Source of the DNA: Lachnospiraceae bacterium
GTDB taxonomy: Bacteria; Bacillota; Clostridia; Lachnospirales; Lachnospiraceae
Direction: 5' to 3'
Length of the DNA: 64,000 nucleotides
Assembly: GCA_017551165.1 (NCBI GenBank)
Contig: JAFZMO010000071.1
Span: 62,001-126,000, forward strand
Shown here in pieces: positions 55,862-63,964 of this stretch. How positions within the stretch are numbered: position 1 is the stretch's first letter; the number at the start of each line of letters is the position of its first letter. A program made the translations under genes and the position numbers. The notes beneath the pieces were generated by a model. That model saw nothing but the letters and a program-made list of their open reading frames with translations, did not search any database and was not told the DNA's origin.

Positions 55862-56932
55862 TTACAATACAAACAACCGTGCAAGATTGTTAATGCTCAG
55901 CAATTGACGTCCCTGCCCCTTCACGAACTGCGGCTGAGAAGTCAGTACAAGCACGTGCCGAAGTGTCTCCGGTATCGTCGACAACGCACGCAGCGCAGTC
56001 TGATTGTTTTGACGTGACTGCATGTAATACATGGAAAGCAAAGCTTCCATCACTCTATCCTCGGAGTCCACGGACATGTGCTCGATCGTACCCTCATCCT
56101 CCTTGTACCAACTGTAAGAAAAGAATATGCCGCGCTTGGCAAGGTTCATTCCCACTGAGTACATGAGATCAAAATAAGCGTCCATCTGATGATTGTCCGA
56201 ATAATCATTGCACAGAAAAACTTCGAAGGACTCACCGATCGAATCGGAAAATTCTTTAGACATGAGTTCCTGTTCCTTGGCGCTTAGCTTCCAATGAATC
56301 TGCTGCGGACGATCGCCCATGCGATACTCGCGGATCTCAAAGATCTCCGAAGTATCCGAACCCTTTGCATTTCTCTCATGAACGGTTTCTTCATTCGGAG
56401 TTCCGCCCTCAGCCTCGATCACATCGTTCAATTCCAGCTCATTCGGATAAACAATAGCTTCCACTGCACTCTTCGGTTTGATCGTCTTGGAAACAAATCC
56501 GAACAGCTCCGTGAGTTTTACGCTTTCCAAGGAAACAATATAATTACCGCAATTGGTCAAACGCAAAGAGAGCTCAAATCTCATCTTTTCTTTCGGGGCA
56601 ATATAAAGATCATAACTGTGAACTACAGAATTTGGATTCAGACTGTTAGAGACGGTATATCGGAACACCGCATGAGCAAACGGATAGAACGACAAATTGT
56701 CTGCTGCAAGGATCATCTCCGTAGATTCCCCTCGATACAGGAAACCGGAGCGTAGATTGATATTACATGAGACCTTCGAAACACTTTGATAGAACAAGAT
56801 GATAGAAAGTATCGGCACAAGAATCGACACAAATAAGAACAACAACATCACGGGATGGTTGTTAAACAGATATAATACTATGATCAAAGCAAGAAAAACT
56901 GCATACCGAATGCATGCCAGAACTGTTTTCAT
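55862..56932 (-). CDS. DUF58 domain protein
   Basis: A 356-residue protein with two adjacent N-terminal membrane segments (about residues 5-50), a beta-rich region with RGESTEMILAADN, and the DUF58 core EIREYRMGDRPQQIHWKLSAKEQELMSKEF followed by a von Willebrand-like fold. The family partners with MoxR ATPases and transglutaminase-like proteins, as here. Function is unknown; a role in envelope protein assembly is often proposed. Confidence 0.92.
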   Translation of the reverse strand: MKTVLACIRYAVFLALIIVLYLFNNHPVMLLFLFVSILVPILSIILFYQSVSKVSCNINLRSGFLYRGESTEMILAADNLSFYPFAHAVFRYTVSNSLNPNSVVHSYDLYIAPKEKMRFELSLRLTNCGNYIVSLESVKLTELFGFVSKTIKPKSAVEAIVYPNELELNDVIEAEGGTPNEETVHERNAKGSDTSEIFEIREYRMGDRPQQIHWKLSAKEQELMSKEFSDSIGESFEVFLCNDYSDNHQMDAYFDLMYSVGMNLAKRGIFFSYSWYKEDEGTIEHMSVDSEDRVMEALLSMYYMQSRQNNQTALRALSTIPETLRHVLVLTSQPQFVKGQGRQLLSINNLARLFVL

Positions 56933-56981
56933 ATATCAACTGTCCCTTCGTGGTGCAACCACAACATATTATGTCGCTGCA

Positions 56982-57902
56982 TCAAATCTTGGGCGCCTTA
57001 ATCTCATCGGATAATTGGGCAAGCACCTGTTCTACGGTAATGTTCTTTGCCTTAGCTTTCGTGCTGAGCACGATTCTGTGTGAAACAACACAGGGAATGA
57101 TCGCAAGAACATCTTCATACGTCACATAATTCCGTTCGTTAATAAACGCCTGAGCTTTCGCCATGCGCAAGATAGCTTTGGTGCCTCGAGGACTGATACC
57201 CATAAGGATATTCTCGGAAACACGGGATGCCTCAGAAAGATTCACGATCATCTCATAGATCGCATCATCCACATGTACATTGCGAACGGTCTTCTGAAGC
57301 TCAATAAACTGCTCTGTGGAAAGAATGTTCTGCACCTCGTCATCCACAACATCCGCACGAAGGATGTCCAGAGAAGATCTGTGATCCGGATACCCCATGG
57401 AGAGTCTTACCATAAAGCGGTCCATCTGCGATTCCGGAAGCTTCTGAGTACCGGCCGAACCGTAAGGGTTCTGTGTCGCGATTACGAAGAAAGGCTGCAA
57501 AACGGAATGTGTCTGACCATCAACCGTCACCTTCCCCTCTTCCATCAGCTCCAACAGCGCAGACTGTGTCTTGGGAGACGTACGGTTGATCTCATCTGCA
57601 AGCAAAAGGTTGCATATCGCAGCTCCCTCATGATATTCAAACTTCTGCGTCTGAGCGTTGTACATACTGAATCCTGTGACATCACTCGGCATGACGTCAG
57701 GCGTAAACTGAACTCTGCGGTAATCCAAAGCCATCGCTTTTGAAATTGCCATAGCGAGCGTCGTCTTGCCTACGCCCGGAATATCCTCAAGCAAAATATG
57801 ACCGCCTGCGAGCATCGTACACAATACTTTCTCAATGATATCATCCTTGCCCTTGATGCTCTTACGAATCTCATCAATAATCCTGCTGATCTGACTGTTC
57901 AA
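56982..57902 (-). CDS. MoxR-family AAA+ ATPase
   Basis: A 306-residue MoxR ATPase, thought to act as a chaperone for von Willebrand-domain partners. Walker A is EDIPGVGKTTLA, Walker B LLLADEINRTSPKTQSALLELMEEG; sensor 1 VIATQNPYGSAGTQKLPESQMDRFMV follows. I chose the TTG at 57902 because cggagg lies eight bases before it and the product then starts like other family members (SQISRIIDEIRKSIKGKDDII). An ATG at 57941 is in frame but has no ribosome-binding site and almost coincides with the predicted transcription start. Confidence 0.9.
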   Translation of the reverse strand: MNSQISRIIDEIRKSIKGKDDIIEKVLCTMLAGGHILLEDIPGVGKTTLAMAISKAMALDYRRVQFTPDVMPSDVTGFSMYNAQTQKFEYHEGAAICNLLLADEINRTSPKTQSALLELMEEGKVTVDGQTHSVLQPFFVIATQNPYGSAGTQKLPESQMDRFMVRLSMGYPDHRSSLDILRADVVDDEVQNILSTEQFIELQKTVRNVHVDDAIYEMIVNLSEASRVSENILMGISPRGTKAILRMAKAQAFINERNYVTYEDVLAIIPCVVSHRIVLSTKAKAKNITVEQVLAQLSDEIKAPKI

Positions 57903-57945
57903 ATCTGTATCCTCCGATACGACATATTTCCAAAATCGCATTGTA

Positions 57946-57974
57946 AGTATACCATAACGGCGAATAAATATCTA
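57946..57974 (-). promoter_or_regulatory. Predicted promoter of moxR-DUF58-transglutaminase unit
   Basis: On the minus strand: TAGATA, 17 bases, TATACT (57951 down to 57946). Transcription would begin near 57939, about 37 bases before the TTG start. The -35 is weak. Confidence 0.4.
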
Positions 57975-58041
57975 CATAAACCGACATACGCAGCTAGTTA
58001 TACAGCATATGACATCCTTTTGTACATTTCCGCAAATCCGA

Positions 58042-58069
58042 TTGAACTTATCTCGCAATCTGTTATAAT
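58042..58069 (+). promoter_or_regulatory. Predicted promoter of ttcA-like gene
   Basis: TTGAAC (58042-58047), 16-base spacer, TATAAT (58064-58069) with TGT upstream (extended -10). It diverges from the moxR promoter. Confidence 0.7.
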
Positions 58070-58114
58070 GACTAAGTTCAATAATGTCCGATACGACAAT
58101 GACAGGAGCGGAAA

Positions 58115-58840
58115 ATGCAGTTACAAACGTTACTCAGCAAAACCAGGAAAGCAATTGATGATTATCACATGATCGAAGACGGAGACACGATTGCTATCGG
58201 TATATCCGGAGGTAAAGACAGTCTCACACTGCTCTATGCAATGTCCGAACTGCGCCGCTTTTATCCTCACAAATACAACCTGAAAGCGATCAGTGTTAAC
58301 CTGGGTTATGATATTGACTATACCAAGGTGGAAGAATTCTGTCGAAGACTCGACGTAGAGCTTACGATAATACCGACACAGATCAAAGATATCGTATTCG
58401 ATATCCGCAAGGAAGAGAACCCGTGCAGTCTGTGTTCAAAGTTAAGAAAGGGAGCGTTCAATGACGCTGCCAAAGAGATCGGGTGCAATAAGACTGCTTA
58501 CGCGCACCACAAGGATGATGTTATAGAGACAATGCTGATGTCATTGATCTATGAGGGAAGGATTCACACCTTCTCTCCGGTTACCTATCTTGATAAAAGT
58601 GATGTTACATTGATCCGCCCGTTAATTTACGTAAACGAGTGTGATGTCACCGGTTTTAAGAACAAGTACGATCTTCCGGTATTCAAGAACCCCTGTCCCG
58701 CAGACGGATATACAAAGCGCGAGGAAGTGAAAGAACTGATCAAACAACTGAACAACAGTGCACCCGGAATCCGCGACAGACTGTTCCGCGCCGTTCAGTC
58801 CGGAGTGATCACATCATGGAAGAAACCGGATGAACAATAA
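58115..58840 (+). CDS. TtcA/TtuA-family tRNA thiolation ATPase
   Basis: A 241-residue PP-loop ATPase with ISGGKDSLTLLYA, a CSLC cysteine pair in ENPCSLCSKLRKG and the family segment AYAHHKDDVIETMLMSLIYEGR. TtcA-type enzymes put sulfur on cytidine 32 of tRNA using an iron-sulfur cluster held by these cysteines. A third Cys occurs in KNPCPADG. The start codon is part of a CGGAAAATG element. It ends 9 bases from the convergent LysM gene. Confidence 0.87.
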   Translation: MQLQTLLSKTRKAIDDYHMIEDGDTIAIGISGGKDSLTLLYAMSELRRFYPHKYNLKAISVNLGYDIDYTKVEEFCRRLDVELTIIPTQIKDIVFDIRKEENPCSLCSKLRKGAFNDAAKEIGCNKTAYAHHKDDVIETMLMSLIYEGRIHTFSPVTYLDKSDVTLIRPLIYVNECDVTGFKNKYDLPVFKNPCPADGYTKREEVKELIKQLNNSAPGIRDRLFRAVQSGVITSWKKPDEQ

Positions 58841-58849
58841 CTGTTCCGA

Positions 58850-59239
58850 TCATTTGAAGTACGGTACAAGCAACGTATAACCGTACAGGATCGTATCACT
58901 GTTGAGTCCGTTCGTCCTCTTGATCTCGCGGACATAGTCCTTCATATCGCCGCATTCCGGAGTATAATACTTCTCGGCAATACTCCAGAGGCTGTCACCG
59001 TTCTCAACATATACGGAAGTCAACACTTTCGTGCGTTCCGTGCTTCCCTTCGCTCTGCCGAATGCTTTTGTTCCGGCCAGACATACAAGCCAGATGAACA
59101 CCAAAGTCATGGCAAACGTAAGGAGTCTGCGGCACAGTCTCTTTCTTCTTCTGGCCTTGGCACGTGCTGCTTTACCTTCCGATCTCAACTGCTCTGCAGT
59201 TACATATTCTCTGAAATCAGCTCTCTTCATTGTATTCAT
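58850..59239 (-). CDS. LysM-domain membrane protein, probable SOS-induced division inhibitor (YneA-like)
   Basis: A 129-residue protein: basic N-terminus, one membrane segment (about 38-58), then a LysM domain (about 73-127, VENGDSLWSIAEKYY). The start at 59239 is chosen over a longer reading from 59416 because aggagaag stands before it and the longer form would run through the promoter and LexA boxes. It is divergent from lexA, with a consensus promoter whose spacer contains a LexA box. Size, topology and position match YneA, the SOS division inhibitor of Bacillus; sequence identity beyond LysM is not obvious. Confidence 0.82.
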   Translation of the reverse strand: MNTMKRADFREYVTAEQLRSEGKAARAKARRRKRLCRRLLTFAMTLVFIWLVCLAGTKAFGRAKGSTERTKVLTSVYVENGDSLWSIAEKYYTPECGDMKDYVREIKRTNGLNSDTILYGYTLLVPYFK

Positions 59240-59278
59240 AACACTTCTCCTGATGTATGTTTCGTTTTCAACTTGTTT

Positions 59279-59292
59279 CGAACAAATGTTTG
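59279..59292. promoter_or_regulatory. LexA box 1
   Basis: CGAACAAATGTTTG matches the Gram-positive LexA consensus CGAAC-N4-GTTYG. It lies in the 5' untranslated region of the LysM gene. Confidence 0.9.
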
Positions 59293-59302
59293 TTATGTCG
59301 TC

Positions 59303-59331
59303 ATTATACGAACATCCGTTCGAAATGTCAA
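59303..59331 (-). promoter_or_regulatory. Consensus promoter of the LysM/YneA-like gene
   Basis: On the minus strand: TTGACA (59331-59326), exactly 17 bases, TATAAT (59308-59303). Both hexamers are perfect. The spacer contains LexA box 2, so repression should be tight and induction strong. Confidence 0.92.
59309..59322. promoter_or_regulatory. LexA box 2, inside promoter spacer
   Basis: CGAACATCCGTTCG, with perfectly palindromic ends, fills most of the spacer between the -35 and -10 of the LysM gene. Confidence 0.92.
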
Positions 59332-59361
59332 TAGGTTGAACCGCATTTAAATGCGAAAAAT

Positions 59362-59375
59362 CGAACAAATGTTTT
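59362..59375. promoter_or_regulatory. LexA box 3
   Basis: CGAACAAATGTTTT. It is embedded in a stretch, GAAAAATCGAACAAATG and following TTTTG, that recurs at box 4. Confidence 0.85.
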
Positions 59376-59409
59376 GCATATTTTTTGTGAAACATGACGA
59401 ACGAAAAAT

Positions 59410-59423
59410 CGAACAAATGTTTT
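59410..59423. promoter_or_regulatory. LexA box 4
   Basis: CGAACAAATGTTTT, identical to box 3 and 48 bases from it. It lies 32-45 bases upstream of the lexA -10, consistent with autoregulation of lexA. Confidence 0.87.
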
Positions 59424-59451
59424 GATTTTTCGCTCTTTTTGTGTTATGATT

Positions 59452-59460
59452 TGAGCAGGA
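59452..59460 (+). promoter_or_regulatory. Predicted extended -10 of lexA
   Basis: TGT followed by TATGAT (59455-59460). No good -35 at the usual spacing; the extended -10 may compensate. Confidence 0.5.
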
Positions 59461-59512
59461 TATGAGCAGGATATGATTTACCGCATAAAGCGGCTTAAGC
59501 AAGGAGGTTCCT

Positions 59513-60124
59513 ATGGCGGGTAAGATTACAAAGAAACAGGAAGATATCCTGAACTATATTAAAGAGCAGATACTGAAGAAGGGCTATCCGCCGTCGGTGC
59601 GCGATATCTGTACCGCTGTTGACCTTCGCTCCACTTCTTCCGTACACTCCCATCTGGAGTCGCTGGAGGAGAACGGCTACATCCGCAGAGACCCTGCCAA
59701 GCCGCGTTGCATCGAGATCATCGACGACTCGTTCCGGCTCACGGAGCGCGAGATGGTGAACGTTCCTGTGATCGGCACTGTAGCAGCAGGTCAGCCGATC
59801 CTTGCTTCCGAGCATATCGTTGACTACTTCCCCATTCCGACAGAATACATGCCGAACGCAGAAACCTTTTTCCTTACAGTCAAAGGTGAGAGCATGATCA
59901 ACGTCGGAATCTACGACGGCGACCGCATACTGGTTCGCAAGCAGGACTATGCAAACAACGGTGATCTCGCAGTAGTTTTGGTAGATGATTCCGCGACGGT
60001 TAAGACCTTCTATAAGGAGCGCGATCACATTCGTCTTCAGCCGGAGAACGATTCCATGGATCCGATCATTGTCAAGGATTGTACGGTTCTCGGTATTGTG
60101 ATCGGATTGTTCCGCTTCTATTAA
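59513..60124 (+). CDS. lexA: LexA repressor of the SOS response
   Basis: A 203-residue LexA. The N-terminal winged helix contains ITKKQEDILNYIKEQI and PPSVRDICTAVDLRSTSSVHSHL; the C-terminal protease domain has the cleavage site Ala92-Gly93 in TVAAGQP, Ser127 in GESMIN and Lys164 in ATVKTFY. RecA-stimulated self-cleavage would derepress the divergent LysM gene and lexA through the four boxes. It starts after caaggaggttcct and ends at a very strong terminator. Confidence 0.98.
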   Translation: MAGKITKKQEDILNYIKEQILKKGYPPSVRDICTAVDLRSTSSVHSHLESLEENGYIRRDPAKPRCIEIIDDSFRLTEREMVNVPVIGTVAAGQPILASEHIVDYFPIPTEYMPNAETFFLTVKGESMINVGIYDGDRILVRKQDYANNGDLAVVLVDDSATVKTFYKERDHIRLQPENDSMDPIIVKDCTVLGIVIGLFRFY

Positions 60125-60211
60125 TTGACAATCGTTATGTAGCTTATGTAGCAATTAATTACTGAGTTTGTTTTGACACCCTATAATATAGTTTTTTGAA
60201 CAAAAAGCAAA

Positions 60212-60256
60212 AACAACCGGTTTGCCGCAGTATTTCGGCAAACCGGTTGTTATTTT
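60212..60256. terminator. Bidirectional terminator between lexA and nadD-yqeK-rsfS
   Basis: A perfect 16-bp stem (60212-60227 with 60236-60251), 8-base loop, TATTTTT on the plus side and an A-run on the other. It can serve both convergent transcripts. Confidence 0.93.
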
Positions 60257-60283
60257 TCTGTATGAATTATTTACTCCGTAGGA

Positions 60284-61927
60284 TCACTCTGTCCAATCCT
60301 TCGTCTCTACGCTGGTTCCGTCACGCCATACTCTCTCGAGATCGTAGAACAGTCTGTCCTGCGAGGAGAATACATGCACGACGATATCGCCGTAATCCAT
60401 CAGGATCCAGCCGCAGTTTCTTGCTCCCTCGATGCGCTTGGGTTCAATGTCATACTGCTGATGCAGCTGAAGCTGAACCTCGTCAACCATCGCTTCTACC
60501 TGCGAAGGGTTGTTACCATCTGCGATCACAAAGTAATCCGCGATCGTCGAAACCTTGTCGATCTCGATTACCTTGATGTCGAAGCCCTTCTTATTTTCCA
60601 AAGCCTGGTATGCAGTCTTTGCAAGGTCCAGCGATGTGTAATTTTCCTTAGCCATGTTCGTATTGTTCTCCTTCATCAAATTATTCTTGTTCTGTACCCT
60701 CTGTTCGAGCATACGCAATGTCTCATAGGTCTTGTTGCAGATCGTTCCGCCGCAATCTTCAAGATATTTGATCACACACTGCGTGGCGATCAGCGAAGCC
60801 TTCGCAACGTCTTCCAGAGCGATCCTGCGGATCTCACCGAGAGAACATAATGCCGGAATGTGATCCCGGAACGGTTCTGTAAAATCCGCCGCATAGACAG
60901 CGAGATCGATTTCATTCATGTCGTTATCACCGAGGCAGTGCTTCTCGATCGCACTCAATATCTCAGCGTCAGTAATCCCGAACTCCTGCTCAGCAATGTA
61001 ACGTCCGGCCTTCGCGTGCAACACCTCAGGGCTCTGCCTCTCCGTCTCATCGACGTCGATGCCGCGCTCCTCACAGTATTGTACAAACGTATCCAGCGGG
61101 ATATTCTTGGCGCTGTCATGCAGGATTCCTGCAAGAAACGCCTTCTGCACGTCGTCATAAAAGCCGTCTTCTGATTTTGCGACACCCTGAAGCTCCAGGT
61201 TGGACTGAAGGTAGTTCGCCGCAAAATAAGCCACTCCCAAAGAGTGCTCATATCGATGTCTGGAAAGCCTTGCCTTCAGGTCTTCGCAGATGCTCGTAAA
61301 CAGCTTGATCGTCTCTTCACGCAACACCGTACTGTGACCGGAATACAGCCCAAATCGCTCAGCGTATTGCGCTACAAGCGGCTTCACAAGCGAGGAAGTC
61401 CCATTTTCCAGCTGTTTGCGCAGCTCCGTGGATGACACGGGAACATACGGCGAATCAATGGGAAGAAACGCATTGTTGTACTCCGCGTTACGCTCCGCAA
61501 GCAGCTTCATAAACTCCTCGCGGTTATCGTCCCGGATCGCCGTCAGAAGCTTGGCCATCGACGCGATCTTCTCGGGTTCATGCCATTTGGGGAAGTCCCG
61601 CAGTGAATCCTGACCGATGATATAGTAAAGCTCGGTGTCGGGATGATCACGGAGGATCAGCGACAGCGTATCCGAGGTGTACGAAGCGCCATCGCGCGCA
61701 AACTCGATGAGATTGATCGCAAGCTTCGGCTCATCGATCAGGGCAAGTGCCGTCATTGCAGCCCTGTGGATATCCGCCGTGACCGTCGCATTTCTCTTGT
61801 GCGGAGGGATCCTTGCAGGCATAACAAACACAAGGTCGAGGCCGAATTGTTCTCCGGCGGCCTTGGCGATCGCTATGTGTCCGTTGTGTATGGGATCGAA
61901 TGTTCCGCCGAGTATTCCGACTTTCAT
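60284..61927 (-). CDS. nadD-yqeK-rsfS: Fusion: NadD nicotinate-mononucleotide adenylyltransferase + YqeK HD hydrolase + RsfS ribosome silencing factor
   Basis: One 547-residue frame of three usually separate genes. Residues 1 to about 195 are NadD (GGTFDPIHNGH, SSTELR), making NaAD. About 205-410 is a YqeK-type HD hydrolase with HRYEHSLGV and ILHDSAKN, which in relatives splits diadenosine tetraphosphate. About 427-547 is RsfS (VIEIDKVSTIADYFVIADG, HVFSSQDRLFYDLERVW), which binds L14 and blocks subunit joining. An in-frame ATG at codon 425 (60655) has aaggag 12-13 bases upstream, so free RsfS may also be made. The order is the common Firmicutes gene order without stops. Confidence 0.92.
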   Translation of the reverse strand: MKVGILGGTFDPIHNGHIAIAKAAGEQFGLDLVFVMPARIPPHKRNATVTADIHRAAMTALALIDEPKLAINLIEFARDGASYTSDTLSLILRDHPDTELYYIIGQDSLRDFPKWHEPEKIASMAKLLTAIRDDNREEFMKLLAERNAEYNNAFLPIDSPYVPVSSTELRKQLENGTSSLVKPLVAQYAERFGLYSGHSTVLREETIKLFTSICEDLKARLSRHRYEHSLGVAYFAANYLQSNLELQGVAKSEDGFYDDVQKAFLAGILHDSAKNIPLDTFVQYCEERGIDVDETERQSPEVLHAKAGRYIAEQEFGITDAEILSAIEKHCLGDNDMNEIDLAVYAADFTEPFRDHIPALCSLGEIRRIALEDVAKASLIATQCVIKYLEDCGGTICNKTYETLRMLEQRVQNKNNLMKENNTNMAKENYTSLDLAKTAYQALENKKGFDIKVIEIDKVSTIADYFVIADGNNPSQVEAMVDEVQLQLHQQYDIEPKRIEGARNCGWILMDYGDIVVHVFSSQDRLFYDLERVWRDGTSVETKDWTE

Positions 61928-61936
61928 GCGCTCTCC

Positions 61937-62221
61937 TTACAGTATGATCTTTTTGTTCGTCTTAGATTCGCGGTACAGCACGATCTTCTTGCCGATCACC
62001 TGCACGACCTCGGCGCCGGTGCGCTCTGCGAGCAGCTGTGCCAGCTCTTTCGGATCGTCCGCGCAGTTGTTCAGCACGCCGACCTTGATCAGTTCGCGAG
62101 CCTCCAACACCTCACGGATCCCTTCGCAGAACTCCGGAGTGATGCTGGATTTGCCGATGCGGAACACCGGATCAATATTCATTGCAAGCCCTTTCAGATA
62201 GGCTCTTTGCTTTGTTGTCAT
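61937..62221 (-). CDS. yhbY: YhbY-family ribosome assembly RNA-binding protein
   Basis: A 94-residue CRM-domain protein with TTKQRAYLKGLAMNIDPVFRIGKSSIT and the end motif VQVIGKKIVLYRE. It binds pre-50S particles. The start at 62221 is chosen because ggagg lies upstream (62233-62237) and the product begins at the conserved position. It lies between obg and nadD, the standard order. Confidence 0.93.
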   Translation of the reverse strand: MTTKQRAYLKGLAMNIDPVFRIGKSSITPEFCEGIREVLEARELIKVGVLNNCADDPKELAQLLAERTGAEVVQVIGKKIVLYRESKTNKKIIL

Positions 62222-62253
62222 ATGGAAAATGTCCTCCGTCATGCGTTGCCGCA

Positions 62254-63549
62254 TCACTTGTAATAGTCAAACTGCAGTCCGTACATGCGGACCGTGTCTC
62301 CGTCCTTAATCCCGAGCTCCTCGAGCTTCGTCAGGATGCCGTTGGTCTTCAGGAAATTCTGGAAGAACTCGAAGCCCTTCTCCGAATCGAGGTTCGTGTA
62401 ACCGAGCATGCGCTCGATCCGCGGCCCCTCCACAACAAACACCTGCGCCTCCGGATCGTACTCCGCCGTGTAAGGCTCCTCGGAAGCATCCATGGTCTCC
62501 GGAAAATACTCCTGCTCAAACATGATGTCCGGTGTATCGATCTCCTCAAGCATGTGGTACAGGGCGAACAGCGCCTCGCGAACGCCGTAACCGCTCACGG
62601 CGGAGATCGGCATCACCTTCGCATCCGGCATGTCCTCCTTGATCCCCTCGCGGATGTTCGCAAGGATCTCCTCGCGCTCTTCCTCCGGAAACAGGTCCAT
62701 CTTGTTAGCTGCGATGATCTGCGGCTTGGATGCGAGCACCTCGCTGTATTTGCGGAGCTCCTCGTTGATCAGGCGGATGTCCTCAACCGGGTCACGTCCC
62801 TCCGTCGATGCGGCATCCACAATGTGAAGGATCACCTTGCAGCGCTCTACGTGCTTCAGGAACTCATGACCGAGTCCGATACCCTCGGACGCGCCCTCGA
62901 TCAGGCCGGGGATGTCCGCAATGACGAAACCGTCCGTGCCCTCAAGGTTCACCACGCCGAGATTCGGATTGAGTGTCGTAAAATGATAGTTCGCGATCTT
63001 CGGTCTCGCGTTCGAAACGCGGGACAAAAACGTCGATTTGCCGACGTTCGGGAAGCCGACAAGACCAACGTCCGCGATCACCTTGAGCTCCAGGATCACA
63101 TGAAGCTCGCGTCCCTTCTGACCGGGCTGTGCGTACTTCGGGACCTGCATTGTGGGCGTCGCATAGTGCATGTTGCCCTTGCCGCCCCGTCCGCCTTTCA
63201 GCACAACGACGCGACGGTTCTCATGCGACATATCGGCGATCACCTTGCCGCTCTCCGCCTCCTTGATGATGGTTCCCTCCGGAACCTTGACGACGAGATC
63301 CTCACCGTCCTGCCCGTGGCAGCGATTGTTTCCGCCGTTCTCACCGTGACCGGCACAGTATTTGCGAATGTAGCGGAAATCGTTCAGCGTATTCAGGCCC
63401 TCATCGACCTCGAAGATCAGGTCGCCGCCCTTGCCGCCGTCGCCGCCGTTCGGACCGCCTGCAGCCACGAATTTTTCGCGGCGAAAGCTTACGTGTCCGT
63501 CACCGCCGTTGCCGGAACGGATATAAATTTGTGCTGTATCAGCAAACAT
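62254..63549 (-). CDS. obg: GTPase Obg
   Basis: A 431-residue Obg. The start at 63549 has cggaggt six bases upstream and gives the conserved MFADTAQIYIRSGNGGDG. The Gly-rich Obg fold (1 to about 158) is followed by the G domain with GFPNVGKST (165-173), DIPGLIEGAS and NKMD, and a C-terminal OCT domain (about 350-431). It acts in 50S assembly and stress signalling and is essential in most bacteria. It follows rpmA with a hairpin between. Confidence 0.97.
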   Translation of the reverse strand: MFADTAQIYIRSGNGGDGHVSFRREKFVAAGGPNGGDGGKGGDLIFEVDEGLNTLNDFRYIRKYCAGHGENGGNNRCHGQDGEDLVVKVPEGTIIKEAESGKVIADMSHENRRVVVLKGGRGGKGNMHYATPTMQVPKYAQPGQKGRELHVILELKVIADVGLVGFPNVGKSTFLSRVSNARPKIANYHFTTLNPNLGVVNLEGTDGFVIADIPGLIEGASEGIGLGHEFLKHVERCKVILHIVDAASTEGRDPVEDIRLINEELRKYSEVLASKPQIIAANKMDLFPEEEREEILANIREGIKEDMPDAKVMPISAVSGYGVREALFALYHMLEEIDTPDIMFEQEYFPETMDASEEPYTAEYDPEAQVFVVEGPRIERMLGYTNLDSEKGFEFFQNFLKTNGILTKLEELGIKDGDTVRMYGLQFDYYK

Positions 63550-63602
63550 TACTACCTCCGAAGTGCACCGAATGAAGCCTCGTATAGAAGTTTCATTCAG
63601 AA

Positions 63603-63638
63603 GAAAAAGTCCCGTTTCGACGAGCGTCAAAACGGGAC
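63603..63638 (-). terminator. Terminator or attenuator between rpmA and obg
   Basis: On the minus strand, AGTCCCGTTT and AAACGGGACT form a 10-bp stem (63629-63638 with 63607-63616) followed by TTTTTC. It stands within the prp-rpmA-obg run, so it may reduce obg expression relative to rpmA. Confidence 0.75.
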
Positions 63639-63655
63639 TGTGTAATCGATTCCAA

Positions 63656-63940
63656 TTATTCGGCTACGGGATACACACTGGCCTGTTTTCTGCCACCCGC
63701 CTTGGTCTCGAAACGAAGCGTTCCGTCTACAAGTGCGAACAGCGTGTCGTCACCACCGCGTCCTACGTTTACGCCGGGATGGATCTTGGTCCCGCGCTGC
63801 TTGAAAAGAATGTTGCCGGCCTTAACGAACTGACCGTCGGCTCTCTTCGCACCAAGGCGCTTGGACTCAGAGTCACGGCCGTTCTTGGTGGAACCAACAC
63901 CCTTCTTATGAGCGAATAACTGAAGGTTCATCTGTAACAT
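63656..63940 (-). CDS. rpmA: 50S ribosomal protein L27, with cleavable N-terminal extension
   Basis: A 94-residue L27 near the peptidyl-transferase centre. It begins [14 protein letters not shown], the Firmicutes form in which the nine residues through LQLF are removed by the protease Prp so that AHKKG becomes the mature N-terminus. The rest ([30 protein letters not shown]) is canonical. It starts after aaggaggtaaacg. Confidence 0.97.
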   Translation of the reverse strand: MLQMNLQLFAHKKGVGSTKNGRDSESKRLGAKRADGQFVKAGNILFKQRGTKIHPGVNVGRGGDDTLFALVDGTLRFETKAGGRKQASVYPVAE

Positions 63941-63964
63941 GATCGTTTACCTCCTTGTCGAAAA

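Noticed and set aside
53319..57902. moxR-DUF58-transglutaminase unit as a new defence system
   Set aside because: This trio is widespread in bacteria without a link to defence islands, and no nuclease, toxin or phage-related gene accompanies it here.
57903..57941. ATG at 57941 as the start of moxR
   Set aside because: No ribosome-binding site, almost at the predicted transcription start; TTG at 57902 has cggagg at good spacing and fits the family N-terminus.
59240..59416. Longer N-terminus (59 extra residues) for the LysM protein
   Set aside because: It would translate through the promoter and LexA boxes and has no ribosome-binding site; the start at 59239 has aggagaag.
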